From: SAR86 cluster bacterium
Lineage (GTDB): Bacteria; Pseudomonadota; Gammaproteobacteria; Pseudomonadales; Azotimanducaceae
Reading direction: 5' to 3'
Length of the DNA: 7,856 nucleotides
Assembly: GCA_013204195.1 (NCBI GenBank)
Contig: JABMOJ010000207.1
Location: forward strand, 1-7,856
Shown: positions 1 through 6,595 of the stretch, piece by piece
Layout of the letters: each line of letters starts with the position of its first letter
How positions within the stretch are numbered: the first letter of the stretch is position 1
Notes under the pieces: model-generated
Database searches by the model: none
The model's input: the letters and a program-made list of their open reading frames with translations, nothing else
What the model was told of the DNA's origin: nothing
Made by a program: the position numbers and the translations under genes

Positions 1-174
1 CCCCTGCACTGGCGCGTTGCCCTCCCCGGTCTAGGTCAGAGCTGGATCGTCGCGCCGCGTACTGAGGCTCATTGGCTGAACACCGCCTTCCCCTATTGGG
101 AAGGTCCGGTCACCCTTGAAGGCACAACGGCCGGCCAAGGTTTTCTGGAACTCACGGGCTATCCGGAATCGTAA
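1..174 (+). CDS. AttH/CrtC-type lipocalin-fold protein, C-terminal fragment
   Basis: The first frame is open from base 1 to a TAA at 172-174, followed at once by TAG, giving the last 57 residues of a protein whose start lies outside the window. The segment carries the C-terminal signature of the AttH / carotenoid 1,2-hydratase (CrtC) lipocalin-like family: a YWEGPVTLEG strand, then GQGFLELTGYPES at the end, close to the family pattern YWEG-V-G-GYLELTGY. Family members are envelope proteins with a double lipocalin-like barrel, often called 'predicted secreted hydrolase'; in many proteobacteria they sit beside an FtsX-like ABC permease (recalled, not visible here). The exact activity of this one cannot be told from the fragment. 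It probably ends an upstream operon and is unrelated to the catabolic genes that follow. Confidence 0.8.
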   Translation, partial: PLHWRVALPGLGQSWIVAPRTEAHWLNTAFPYWEGPVTLEGTTAGQGFLELTGYPES

Positions 175-192
175 TAGCGCCATCAGCAGGAC

Positions 193-223
193 GTTCGGGC
201 TTCAACACCGACCCAGCCCGAAC
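193..223. terminator. Hairpin after the lipocalin gene, possible terminator
   Basis: GTTCGGGCT (193-201) pairs perfectly with AGCCCGAAC (215-223) around a 13-nt loop, giving a 9-bp GC-rich stem that begins 18 nt after the lipocalin stop. The position suits a transcription terminator, but no T-run follows on either strand, so intrinsic termination would be inefficient. It could instead protect the 3' end of the mRNA or act with Rho. Confidence 0.4.
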
Positions 224-491
224 CGCGGCAGGCCAGTGATCTTGGCGCGCGATTTGAAACTTGGCGATCACCCAGTCGAGATCTACGGCAAGTTGCAGTG
301 GCTGCGGGTAGGTCGCAGTGACAATAATGCGGATCGGCATTCAGTCCTGGGTTGTATTCGAGGCCCGTACTCATACCATCAGCAGCTATGGTCTCCTGCC
401 CAAGACCGACGAGCACCTGCCCACCCGCAGTAGGCAGATCACGCCCTTGACGTCTGCCAAACGACACCGCAGACTCAGCCCATCACTGCAT

Positions 492-497
492 GGGAGG
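492..497 (+). promoter_or_regulatory. Shine-Dalgarno GGGAGG deciding the EthD start
   Basis: GGGAGG at 492-497 lies 5 nt before the GTG at 503. It overlaps an earlier in-frame GTG at 497, which therefore cannot use it. This favours the GTG at 503 as the true start. Confidence 0.6.
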
Positions 498-502
498 TGC
501 CT

Positions 503-1108
503 GTGGCCACACTCAAATTCGCCGCTATTTTTAAAGACTGTGCGCGGGCCGAACACCTCGCCCGCCGGTATCGTGGCCAGCTGTTTGTGGATGAACGCGC
601 CGCTAGCCGGCAGCTGCCGATCGCGGCGTTGGTAACTGCCAGTACCGATGATCTCGCGGGCTTTCTGGCCGCCACTGAAGCCGGCGCCTATTTGATCTAT
701 GAACGGGTGATCAAATCTCGTAGCGCGCCTGATACGCTCAATTTTGCTTCGGCGACGCCAGACGCACCGGTGAACCTGCCGGGCTTTATCGGCCTATTCC
801 CACTCGTTGCTCACCCGGATCTCGGTCACACCAATGCCGATCAATACTGGCGCGACCAACATGCACCTCTGGCGTTACAGGTGCACGAGGCCATGTCGCA
901 CTACCGGCAATTGAGCATTGTTCATCGGTTTCATGGCCCAGCTCTTGACGGTGTTGCGCTCTGTGGCTTTGACTCTCTTCTGGATTTACGCGAACGCTTT
1001 TATGCCACAGAGGCAGGCCGCCAGGCGATAGCCAAAGACATCAGTCAATTCGCCGACACAGCCAAATCTCCTCGACGTATGATTGTCGCAGAAACGCACT
1101 ATGGATGA
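503..1108 (+). CDS. EthD-domain dimeric alpha/beta-barrel protein
   Basis: A 201-residue protein starting at GTG 503 (Shine-Dalgarno GGGAGG 5 nt upstream) and ending at TGA 1106. The C-terminal half carries an EthD-like ferredoxin-fold domain: YWRDQHAP at about 115-122 with the conserved W-x-x-x-H-A-P core, then SHYRQL, DGVALCGFDSLLDLRERF at about 149-166, and a terminal strand RRMIVAETHY. Single-domain EthD proteins are near 100 residues, so this one is about twice as long. Residues 1-90 may be a degenerate first copy of the same fold, a guess from length and strand pattern. EthD-family proteins have often been found beside oxygenase and degradation genes, but their activities are poorly defined; some relatives bind or decompose reactive intermediates. 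Here it leads the plus-strand gene set and probably assists breakdown of the pathway substrate. No signal peptide is visible, so it is likely cytoplasmic. Confidence 0.78.
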   Translation: MATLKFAAIFKDCARAEHLARRYRGQLFVDERAASRQLPIAALVTASTDDLAGFLAATEAGAYLIYERVIKSRSAPDTLNFASATPDAPVNLPGFIGLFPLVAHPDLGHTNADQYWRDQHAPLALQVHEAMSHYRQLSIVHRFHGPALDGVALCGFDSLLDLRERFYATEAGRQAIAKDISQFADTAKSPRRMIVAETHYG

Positions 1109-1232
1109 CGCTAGCACCTCAAACAGGTCACTGTGAACAATCTAGTCCACACCCCGACGCTGCCCCTTAGTCGCGCTCACTGGGCCAACACTTTAGCGTC
1201 AAACCAACCCCCTATTTCTGGAGTCCCGCCCG

Positions 1233-3317
1233 ATGACCGACACTATCCTTGCCTTTGACCCAGTGGCGATTCACGCCGGCAACCGCGGCCTGGGGATCGA
1301 CCATGACGCTGTGCAAGCCCGATTGGATGCTCTAGTGAACAGTATGACCCTGGCACAGCTGATCAACGAGATTCGTGGCCTACAACCGCAACCGCTGGCT
1401 GGCTTGTACTTTGCCGGTGGCGACGAGTCATTACAGATCCCGCCATTCAAGATGGTGGATGGACCTCGCGGGGCAAGGACCGGCAAGGCCACCGCTTTTC
1501 CTGTGGGCATTGCTCGCGGCGCAACCTTTGACGTCGAGCTGGAGCGCCGAGTGGGCCTGGCGATTGGACTGGAAGTCGCAGCTCGCGGCGGCAATGTCTT
1601 GCTGGCCCCGACGATCAACCTCCTGCGCCACCCGGGCTGGGGACGCGCCCAAGAAACTTATTCTGAAGACCCTTTTCATATGGGCGCCATGGCGGTGGCA
1701 TTTATCTCTGGCGCGCAGAATCATGTGATGACCAGCCCTAAACACTTTGCAGTGAATAACGTTGAAAATACGCGGTTCGAGATGAGTGCGAACGTGCCAG
1801 CCAGAGTGCTCCACGAAGTTTACTTGCCACACTTCAAGCGTTGCGTCCAGGAGGCCGGCGCGGCATCTGTCATGAGCGCCTATAATAAACTTAACGGCAC
1901 CTACTGTGGCGAACATGCCGAGTTGTTGACCCATATCCTACGCGACGACTGGGGTTTTAAAGGCTTCGTTGAATCTGACTGGTTCCTGGGCACTCGATCT
2001 ACCGCCGCCGCGTTGAACGCAGGCATGGACCTAGAAATGCCGGCGGGCTTTAGGTTTTCTGATGAAAAGATTCATGCGGCGATCACTGCCGGAACCTTAA
2101 CCGAAGCGACGCTACGCCAGGCTGCTGGCCGCGCCCTATACGCCAAGCTCGCCTGGGACCTGAATTCGCTGCCCATGCCTGATGCCAATGTGGTCGAATG
2201 CCCAGCGCATATTGCATTGGCGCGGGAAGTTGCCGAGAAATCCATCGTGTTGCTGAAAAACGCCGCGCGTTGCCTGCCCCTTAGCGATACCGTTGATAAG
2301 CGCTACGCCATCGTGGGCGATCTCGCGACCATAGCCAATCTCGGCGACCGCGGCAGCAGCTTCGTCACTTCCAGTGACACGACCAGCATCCTGTCAGGTA
2401 TCACGCAACTGCTGCAACGCGCAGAACTGACCTACTTTAACAGCAGCGATAACCTGCAGAGCCTCGGGGATTTTGATGCCTGCATTGTCGTTGCCGGCCT
2501 GACTTATCTCGATGAAGGCGAATTTATTCCGACGCAACAACAGGAAGCTGAAGGCTCCGATCTGGCTCGTGGCGGCGACCGTGAGGTTCTCACCCTGCCT
2601 GAATCCCAACGTCAACTCATTGAATCGGCCGCCTGCCATGCCCGAAAAACTATCGTGGTGCTCGAGGGCGGCAGCGCCATTGAGGTCACAGACTGGCTTG
2701 ACCTAGTAGACGGCCTCGTCATGGCCTGGTACCCGGGACGCGAAGGTGGTCATGCGGTAAGCAACGTTCTTTTTGGCGTGACCAACCCCTCCGGTCGCCT
2801 GCCCGTCACTATTCCAACCCACCTCGATCAGCATGTGCCCTGGGATATCACCTCATTAAATGTCGATCATGACTATCTGCATGGTTATGGGTTGATGCAA
2901 GCGAATCAAGAAATACCGCAATTTCCCTTTGGTTTCGGCCTGTCCTACACCCGCTTTGATGTGCAGGGCCTGACGGTAGATAGCACCGATTCAGGATTCT
3001 GCCTTAGGGTGAATGTGACTAACACCGGTGCAACGCTCGGTGCGACTATCGTCCAACTTTATGTGGCCTGCCCCAACTCATCGATCCTGCGCGCACCGCA
3101 ACAACTCAAGGGCTTTGGCCGGGTCGAATTGGCGGCCGCAGGCGAAGTGACACTGTTGATCAATCTGAGTAATGCTGACCTATGTTTTTATGACGAACTC
3201 GCCCGTGATTGGCGACTGGAAGTCTGTGACTACTGTTTCTCCATTGGCTTTTCATCAGCGGATCTCACTCTGTCTAGCACTTGGTCCTTCGATGGCGCTG
3301 GCTGGCAGGCACGATAG
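1233..3317 (+). CDS. Glycoside hydrolase family 3 beta-glycosidase, cytoplasmic
   Basis: 694 residues, starting at ATG 1233 with GGAG 9 nt upstream. It has the full GH3 order: N-terminal (alpha/beta)8 domain (about 30-310), alpha/beta sandwich (about 330-530) and C-terminal fibronectin-III-like domain (about 575-685). Visible motifs: MVDGPRG at 74-80 (substrate Asp77), GRAQETYSEDP at 137-147, KHF at 170-172, and SDW at 248-250 with Asp249 as the expected nucleophile. The acid/base is probably Glu428 in the DEGE loop (427-430), placed by analogy with the GEG loop of thermophilic GH3 beta-glucosidases. There is no PA14 insert and no signal peptide, so it should act on glycosides already inside the cell. 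GH3 enzymes release beta-linked glucose, xylose or related sugars by a retaining mechanism; the sugar and aglycone preferred here cannot be read from sequence. It lies 124 nt after the EthD gene and 105 nt before the first dioxygenase, all on the same strand. Confidence 0.93.
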   Translation: MTDTILAFDPVAIHAGNRGLGIDHDAVQARLDALVNSMTLAQLINEIRGLQPQPLAGLYFAGGDESLQIPPFKMVDGPRGARTGKATAFPVGIARGATFDVELERRVGLAIGLEVAARGGNVLLAPTINLLRHPGWGRAQETYSEDPFHMGAMAVAFISGAQNHVMTSPKHFAVNNVENTRFEMSANVPARVLHEVYLPHFKRCVQEAGAASVMSAYNKLNGTYCGEHAELLTHILRDDWGFKGFVESDWFLGTRSTAAALNAGMDLEMPAGFRFSDEKIHAAITAGTLTEATLRQAAGRALYAKLAWDLNSLPMPDANVVECPAHIALAREVAEKSIVLLKNAARCLPLSDTVDKRYAIVGDLATIANLGDRGSSFVTSSDTTSILSGITQLLQRAELTYFNSSDNLQSLGDFDACIVVAGLTYLDEGEFIPTQQQEAEGSDLARGGDREVLTLPESQRQLIESAACHARKTIVVLEGGSAIEVTDWLDLVDGLVMAWYPGREGGHAVSNVLFGVTNPSGRLPVTIPTHLDQHVPWDITSLNVDHDYLHGYGLMQANQEIPQFPFGFGLSYTRFDVQGLTVDSTDSGFCLRVNVTNTGATLGATIVQLYVACPNSSILRAPQQLKGFGRVELAAAGEVTLLINLSNADLCFYDELARDWRLEVCDYCFSIGFSSADLTLSSTWSFDGAGWQAR

Positions 3318-3385
3318 CGCTAACAACCCACAGACAATAACCACTGACATAACGCAACTGGCTTTCTGTTCCCATCGAAGGTTTA

Positions 3386-3400
3386 ATAAAGCGACTTTAT
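3386..3400. repeat. Short inverted repeat ahead of the first TauD-like gene
   Basis: ATAAAG (3386-3391) and CTTTAT (3395-3400) form a perfect 6-bp inverted repeat with a 3-nt centre, 22 nt before the ATG of the first dioxygenase. It could be an operator or a weak hairpin in the 105-nt gap after the GH3 gene. TTTAAT just upstream (3382-3387) resembles a -10 box, but no good -35 accompanies it, so an internal promoter is not established. Confidence 0.3.
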
Positions 3401-3422
3401 CCAGCCACAATGGATCGTCAAT

Positions 3423-4274
3423 ATGCCTTTAGCCCAACAAGCCTCAGCCGCCTTCAATGTCGAACAACTCAGTCCGACCATTGGTGCCGAACTCTCCGGT
3501 ATCGACTTGGGCCAAGTACTGCCGGACAGCACGATCGCCGAAATTTATCAGGCACTGCTCGACTATAAGGTGATCTTCTTTCGAGACCAGAACATCACGT
3601 CTCAACAACACCTGGCCTTTGGCCGGCGCTTTGGCACCCTTGAGGTTCATCCCTTTGCGGCCCAAGACCCTGAATTTCCGGAACTTCTCAGAATCACCCA
3701 CAACAAGGACAACAAGGGTACGGAAAATATCTGGCACAGCGATGTGACCTGGCGCGCAGCCCCTTCCTTGGGTTCCATTCTGCGCGCACAAGAGATCCCA
3801 AACGTAGGCGGTGATACCTTGTTTGCCGACATGGGCCAGGCCTATGACGACTTGAGCGATAGCCTCAAGGAGCAACTCGACGGCCTAACGGCGATACATG
3901 ATGCGGTCGGCTTTCATCGCCGCATGCGAGAAAAAGGTGCTTCAGAAGAACAAGTGAATGCGATGCGCGAACAGTATCCGGCGCAGGAACATCCCGTCAT
4001 TCGCACCCACCCAGATACCGGTAGAAAAACCTTATACGTCAATCGCGCCTTCACCCAGTCCATTGTGGGGATGTCAGCCGAGGATTCCCAAACCCTGCTC
4101 GAGCAACTGTATCGAACCGCAGCGGTGCCTGAATACCAATGCCGATTTAAATGGCGACCCAACTCTATCGCCTTCTGGGACAACCGATCCTGCCAGCACT
4201 ATGCTGTTTCTGATTACTGGCCGCAGATCAGATCCGTGGAACGCGTCACCATCATCGGCGACAAGCCGAGATAA
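3423..4274 (+). CDS. TauD/TfdA-family 2-oxoglutarate/Fe(II) dioxygenase (first of tandem pair)
   Basis: 283 residues, the same length as E. coli TauD as I recall it. It starts at ATG 3423 with only a weak GGA 8 nt upstream. The iron triad is complete: His105 and Asp107 in WHSDVTW, and His259 in DNRSCQHYAVSDYWPQIR. The 2-oxoglutarate arginine is Arg270 (distal His +11), and Arg274 (+15) matches the TauD arginine that contacts the taurine sulfonate. GGDTLFADM (129-137) and the terminal ATIxGDKP-like tail (VTIIGDKPR) are typical. The family couples decarboxylation of 2-oxoglutarate to succinate with hydroxylation, often cleaving C-S or C-O bonds of small acids. Aligned by eye with TauD, His76 matches TauD His70 and Phe210 matches Phe206, but Tyr73 becomes Ala79 and Asn95 becomes Glu101. 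Taurine is therefore not a safe substrate call. It is the first of two paralogues, with the next gene 12 nt away. Confidence 0.92.
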   Translation: MPLAQQASAAFNVEQLSPTIGAELSGIDLGQVLPDSTIAEIYQALLDYKVIFFRDQNITSQQHLAFGRRFGTLEVHPFAAQDPEFPELLRITHNKDNKGTENIWHSDVTWRAAPSLGSILRAQEIPNVGGDTLFADMGQAYDDLSDSLKEQLDGLTAIHDAVGFHRRMREKGASEEQVNAMREQYPAQEHPVIRTHPDTGRKTLYVNRAFTQSIVGMSAEDSQTLLEQLYRTAAVPEYQCRFKWRPNSIAFWDNRSCQHYAVSDYWPQIRSVERVTIIGDKPR

Positions 4275-4279
4275 AGGAG
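4274..4279 (+). promoter_or_regulatory. Strong Shine-Dalgarno overlapping the upstream stop codon
   Basis: AAGGAG at 4274-4279 starts on the last base of the TAA that ends the first dioxygenase and lies 7 nt before the ATG at 4287. It fixes the start of the second dioxygenase and supports co-translation of the pair from one mRNA. It is clearly stronger than the site in front of the first dioxygenase. Confidence 0.75.
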
Positions 4280-4286
4280 CCTATCG

Positions 4287-5138
4287 ATGACCTTACAAAT
4301 TGATCCAATTACACCAGGATTAGGTGCCGAGATTCGTGGCGTTAATCTTGCGCTGCCGTTGTTGCCAGACCAAATCGAACAGATAAAACAGGCATTTTTA
4401 GACCATATGGTGCTGGTGTTCAGAGACCAGGACCTCAGCCGGGAACAGCATAAGTCATTTGCTCGCCTGTTTGGTGAGATTCATATTCACCCCTCGAAAC
4501 GCGGCGGCATGAATCGGCCTGACCCGAAGATCGACGTGGAAATGTTTTTGATTGATACCAAACCAGATGCAAAACTCACTAATGGTGAAGCCTGGCATTC
4601 AGATGTGTCTTGTGAAGTCATACCACCCGCCGCGTCCTTATTGTATGTCACCAAGGTTCCGGAAAATGGTGGCGGCGATACCTTGTTTGCGAATATGTAT
4701 GCCGCGTACGACGAATTATCTGACCCCTTGAAATTACTGTTGGGTGACAAGACCGCCTTCCATGACGGCGAAGTTGACCTGCGAAATTATGGGGTAAAAT
4801 TACGCAACGACCAAACCTACCCCAGCGCATCTCATCCGGTGATTGTAGCGCACCCGGAAACCGGTCGACGCTTGTTGTTCGTTAACTCGAGCTTCACATC
4901 GCACATCGAAGGGCTCCCCAAATGGGAGAGCGATATGGTACTCAACGGGCTCTACCAGTTTGTCGCCAACAACCCCCGCATTCAGTGCCGGGTCAAATGG
5001 ACACCGGGTACGCTCACCATGTGGGACAATCGGTGTCTGCAGCATCAAGCGGTTAGAGACTACGCAGGATTTTCTCGTTACGGCGAGCGTGTGTCGATAC
5101 TCGATGGTCACGCCCCAACAGCCGCCAACGGTTCCTGA
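4287..5138 (+). CDS. TauD/TfdA-family 2-oxoglutarate/Fe(II) dioxygenase (second of tandem pair)
   Basis: 283 residues, ATG 4287 to TGA 5136, 12 nt after its paralogue and surely in the same operon. Iron ligands are His104 and Asp106 (WHSDVSC) and His253 (WDNRCLQHQAVRDYAGFSR). Arg264 (distal His +11) should bind 2-oxoglutarate, and Arg268 (+15) is also kept. GGGDTLFANM (128-137) is the usual family loop. By eye it shares roughly 40 % of residues with the gene before it, mostly around the core motifs, so this is an old duplication or two separately recruited relatives. The substrate region differs: after the conserved IHP (67-69) it has SKRGGMNRPDPK, an insert rich in positive charge that the first copy lacks, and the position matching TauD Asn95 is Gly100. 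The two enzymes probably act on different substrates, or on successive intermediates of one pathway (inference). Confidence 0.92.
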   Translation: MTLQIDPITPGLGAEIRGVNLALPLLPDQIEQIKQAFLDHMVLVFRDQDLSREQHKSFARLFGEIHIHPSKRGGMNRPDPKIDVEMFLIDTKPDAKLTNGEAWHSDVSCEVIPPAASLLYVTKVPENGGGDTLFANMYAAYDELSDPLKLLLGDKTAFHDGEVDLRNYGVKLRNDQTYPSASHPVIVAHPETGRRLLFVNSSFTSHIEGLPKWESDMVLNGLYQFVANNPRIQCRVKWTPGTLTMWDNRCLQHQAVRDYAGFSRYGERVSILDGHAPTAANGS

Positions 5139-5153
5139 CATTGAATCGTTACT

Positions 5154-5165
5154 GGCTCTAGAGCC
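5154..5165. repeat. 12-bp perfect palindrome after the dioxygenase operon
   Basis: GGCTCTAGAGCC at 5154-5165 is fully self-complementary. It lies 15 nt after the stop of the second dioxygenase and only 1 nt before the 15-bp terminator stem. As RNA it can form only a very tight hairpin; as DNA it could be a dimeric protein site. Confidence 0.5.
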
Positions 5166-5166
5166 G

Positions 5167-5200
5167 TGGCCTTAGGCTGACGCCAGTCAGCCTAAGGCCA
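5167..5200. terminator. 15-bp stem hairpin, probable bidirectional terminator
   Basis: The arms TGGCCTTAGGCTGAC (5167-5181) and GTCAGCCTAAGGCCA (5186-5200) pair perfectly around a GCCA loop. The structure sits between convergent genes, 28 nt after the plus-strand dioxygenase stop, so it can end both transcripts. The right arm includes the stop codon and the last codons of the minus-strand kinase gene. No T-run follows in either direction, so termination may be non-canonical, or the hairpin may act mainly as a 3'-end stabiliser. Confidence 0.7.
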
Positions 5201-5675
5201 GATCATCGATGATCTGCTGACAGATTTTCTCAGGTAACTCGGCAATATCAACAATCAAACTATCACTAGAAGGCTGCAGCGTGGCTAACTGGCTCTGCAG
5301 CAAACTGGTGGCCATAAACGCATGTTGACGTTGACCTAGTCGCGCTTGAATAACCTCAAGGCTGCCGCTAAGCAACACAGATCGCACTGTGGATTCATTG
5401 ATCCCTAACTCGGTCCGATAAGTCCGCTTCAGCGCTGAGCAGGCCAACACAGCACTGCGACCCTGCGCCTGCAATCCAACTATTTTCTGCGCTAGTACGC
5501 TGAGCCAAGGCCAGCGATCTGCATCGGTCAGGGGCGTGCCTGAACGCAGCTTATCGATATTGGCAGCGGGGTGAAAATCATCAGCGTCAAGAAACACCCA
5601 GTCCAACTGTTCAGCCAACAATCGCCCTACAGTCGTCTTACCGCTGCCGCTGACACCATAGACAACAACAATCAT
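5187..5675 (-). CDS. gntK: Gluconokinase (GntK family, P-loop kinase)
   Basis: 162 residues. It phosphorylates D-gluconate with ATP to 6-phosphogluconate, feeding the Entner-Doudoroff or pentose phosphate route. Walker A is GVSGSGKTT at 7-15. The GntK-specific motifs follow: FLDADDFHPAANIDKLRSGTPL (28-49), DADRWPWL (51-58), CSALKRTYR (79-87) and QHAFMATSLLQSQLATL (117-133). Length and order match small bacterial gluconokinases. A longer reading from ATG 5717 exists, but the ATG at 5675 puts the first beta strand directly before the P-loop and gives an ATGA overlap with the stop of the preceding PhyH gene. There is no good Shine-Dalgarno, so translation is probably coupled to PhyH. The last codons lie in the terminator stem. 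A related sugar acid as true substrate cannot be excluded. Confidence 0.93.
   Translation of the reverse strand: MIVVVYGVSGSGKTTVGRLLAEQLDWVFLDADDFHPAANIDKLRSGTPLTDADRWPWLSVLAQKIVGLQAQGRSAVLACSALKRTYRTELGINESTVRSVLLSGSLEVIQARLGQRQHAFMATSLLQSQLATLQPSSDSLIVDIAELPEKICQQIIDDLALG
5199..5216. repeat. 18-bp perfect palindrome inside the 3' end of gntK
   Basis: CAGATCATCGATGATCTG at 5199-5216 is fully self-complementary and shares two bases with the terminator stem beside it. It encodes Ile-Ile-Asp-Asp near the C-terminus of the kinase, so the symmetry may be a by-product of codon choice (ATC ATC GAT GAT). Confidence 0.45.
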
Positions 5676-6595
5676 GAATGGGCGGCGAAATAAGCCCGCA
5701 TATCCCAGCCGGGCCAACGGGCCTGACTGAGCTTTAAGGTCCGCAGGGTCCAGTAGGCATCGCCTGGTAAGGGTATCCCCAAACAGGCTAACTGTTGCGG
5801 TGACGCATGATCAAAAACCCCAGACCAGTTTCTGCCCGCGCTCTCCTGCCATACATGATAACCAATCAGCTCATTGCCCGACGCCTTGTAGCCTGCGGTC
5901 ATGGTGTAGCGATAACCCTTCTCGAGAGTCAGATTCGTGCCTCGGTGGAACGTATCGATACTGTGCGCGACCAGCGTACCTGCGGGGGCCGCCGCGGATT
6001 TTTCGCGGCTTAACAGCGCCCCTTGCAGCTCTGCCGAAACCGCCACCGCGCCGGGCTTCAACACTTGTGCGGCAGCGGGCTTGGGGACGTAATGCAGAGC
6101 ACCAAGCGCGTCAGTAACATCGGTAATGTAGAGAATAAAATCTACCGTGCGCAACGCCGCCGTCTCGGAGGGTACCAACAACGTGTGGTTGCCAAAATCA
6201 CAATGGTGCGCCTGCTCGTAATTGGTTTCGCCGGTATATTTAGCCCAAGTATGCGCCTGATACAAGTGCACCGAATCCACCCCCAACACCGCGCTGGCAA
6301 AGTCTATCAACGCGGGATGCAGGGAAATCAGATTCATCTCGGGGGCCGCATCAAAGGGAAAGTTATCGATGTTTTTGAATTGCAGCTGACGAAATGCCGC
6401 GGCCCGCTCGTCCTCATCACCATCAACCATTGCCCTGACGGTTTGATCGGCATGAGTGCCATAGATGCGATCGTACTCGGCATAAACAGGGGCGATTTCA
6501 GCTGCGCTAAAGAAGTCGGGAATGATTGCGAAGCCCTCGTCACGCCACTGTTGCACGTGTTCCGGGGTATATCGCTGAGAGGCAAGCTGCTGCAT
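5672..6595 (-). CDS. Phytanoyl-CoA dioxygenase (PhyH) family oxygenase
   Basis: 307 residues, starting at ATG 6595; an in-frame TGA lies 12 nt upstream, so a longer start is very unlikely. It is a 2-oxoglutarate/Fe(II) oxygenase of the PhyH superfamily. The iron ligands are His131 and Asp133 in QAHHCDFGNH and His217 in DTFHRGTNLT, and Arg229 in KGYRYTMTAGYK is the likely 2-oxoglutarate anchor. The N-terminus (DEGFAIIPDFFSAAEI, 19-34) is the usual PhyH opening. Bacterial members hydroxylate very different molecules (ectoine, fatty acyl-CoAs, phosphonates, natural products), so the name does not imply phytanoyl-CoA. The gene ends in ATGA with the gluconokinase start, tying the oxygenase to sugar-acid use. 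No Shine-Dalgarno stands directly before the ATG; GTGAAG about 10 nt upstream is weak. An inverted repeat 15-49 nt upstream may control it. Confidence 0.88.
   Translation of the reverse strand: MQQLASQRYTPEHVQQWRDEGFAIIPDFFSAAEIAPVYAEYDRIYGTHADQTVRAMVDGDEDERAAAFRQLQFKNIDNFPFDAAPEMNLISLHPALIDFASAVLGVDSVHLYQAHTWAKYTGETNYEQAHHCDFGNHTLLVPSETAALRTVDFILYITDVTDALGALHYVPKPAAAQVLKPGAVAVSAELQGALLSREKSAAAPAGTLVAHSIDTFHRGTNLTLEKGYRYTMTAGYKASGNELIGYHVWQESAGRNWSGVFDHASPQQLACLGIPLPGDAYWTLRTLKLSQARWPGWDMRAYFAAHS

Larger units (their letters stand above)
175..502. other. 328-nt stretch without a supportable gene
   Basis: Apart from the hairpin at 193-223, I recognise nothing coding here. Several frames stay open for 60-105 codons, but they overlap each other on both strands, have no convincing ribosome binding site and match no family I know. 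Two minus-strand frames adjoin near position 335-340 (one open 183-467, the other 152-340). Read across a single frameshift they would give one continuous peptide, so a decayed gene on the minus strand is conceivable. The right end must carry the leader of the EthD gene. Confidence 0.4.

Noticed and set aside
447..475. TTGACG ... CAGACT as a promoter for the EthD gene
   Set aside because: The -35 matches 5 of 6 bases with 17-nt spacing, but the -10 matches only 3 of 6, so it is not distinguishable from chance.
1132..1151. CRP-like site (TGTGA ... CCACA) before GH3
   Set aside because: The spacing and second half do not match TGTGA-N6-TCACA.
1431..1934. 167-codon open frame antisense to the GH3 gene
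   Set aside because: It lies wholly inside a GH3 gene whose catalytic motifs are intact and shows no recognisable family.
3315..3322. TAGCGCTA palindrome at the GH3 stop codon
   Set aside because: Eight bases only, with no loop and no T-run; expected by chance in a window of this size.
3423..4274. Calling the first dioxygenase tauD (taurine dioxygenase)
   Set aside because: The length and core motifs match, but two taurine-contact positions differ and no taurine uptake genes are present.
5676..5717. Extended N-terminus of gluconokinase from the ATG at 5717
   Set aside because: It would add 14 residues before the first beta strand and a 46-nt overlap with PhyH; the ATG at 5675 fits the family start and the ATGA overlap.
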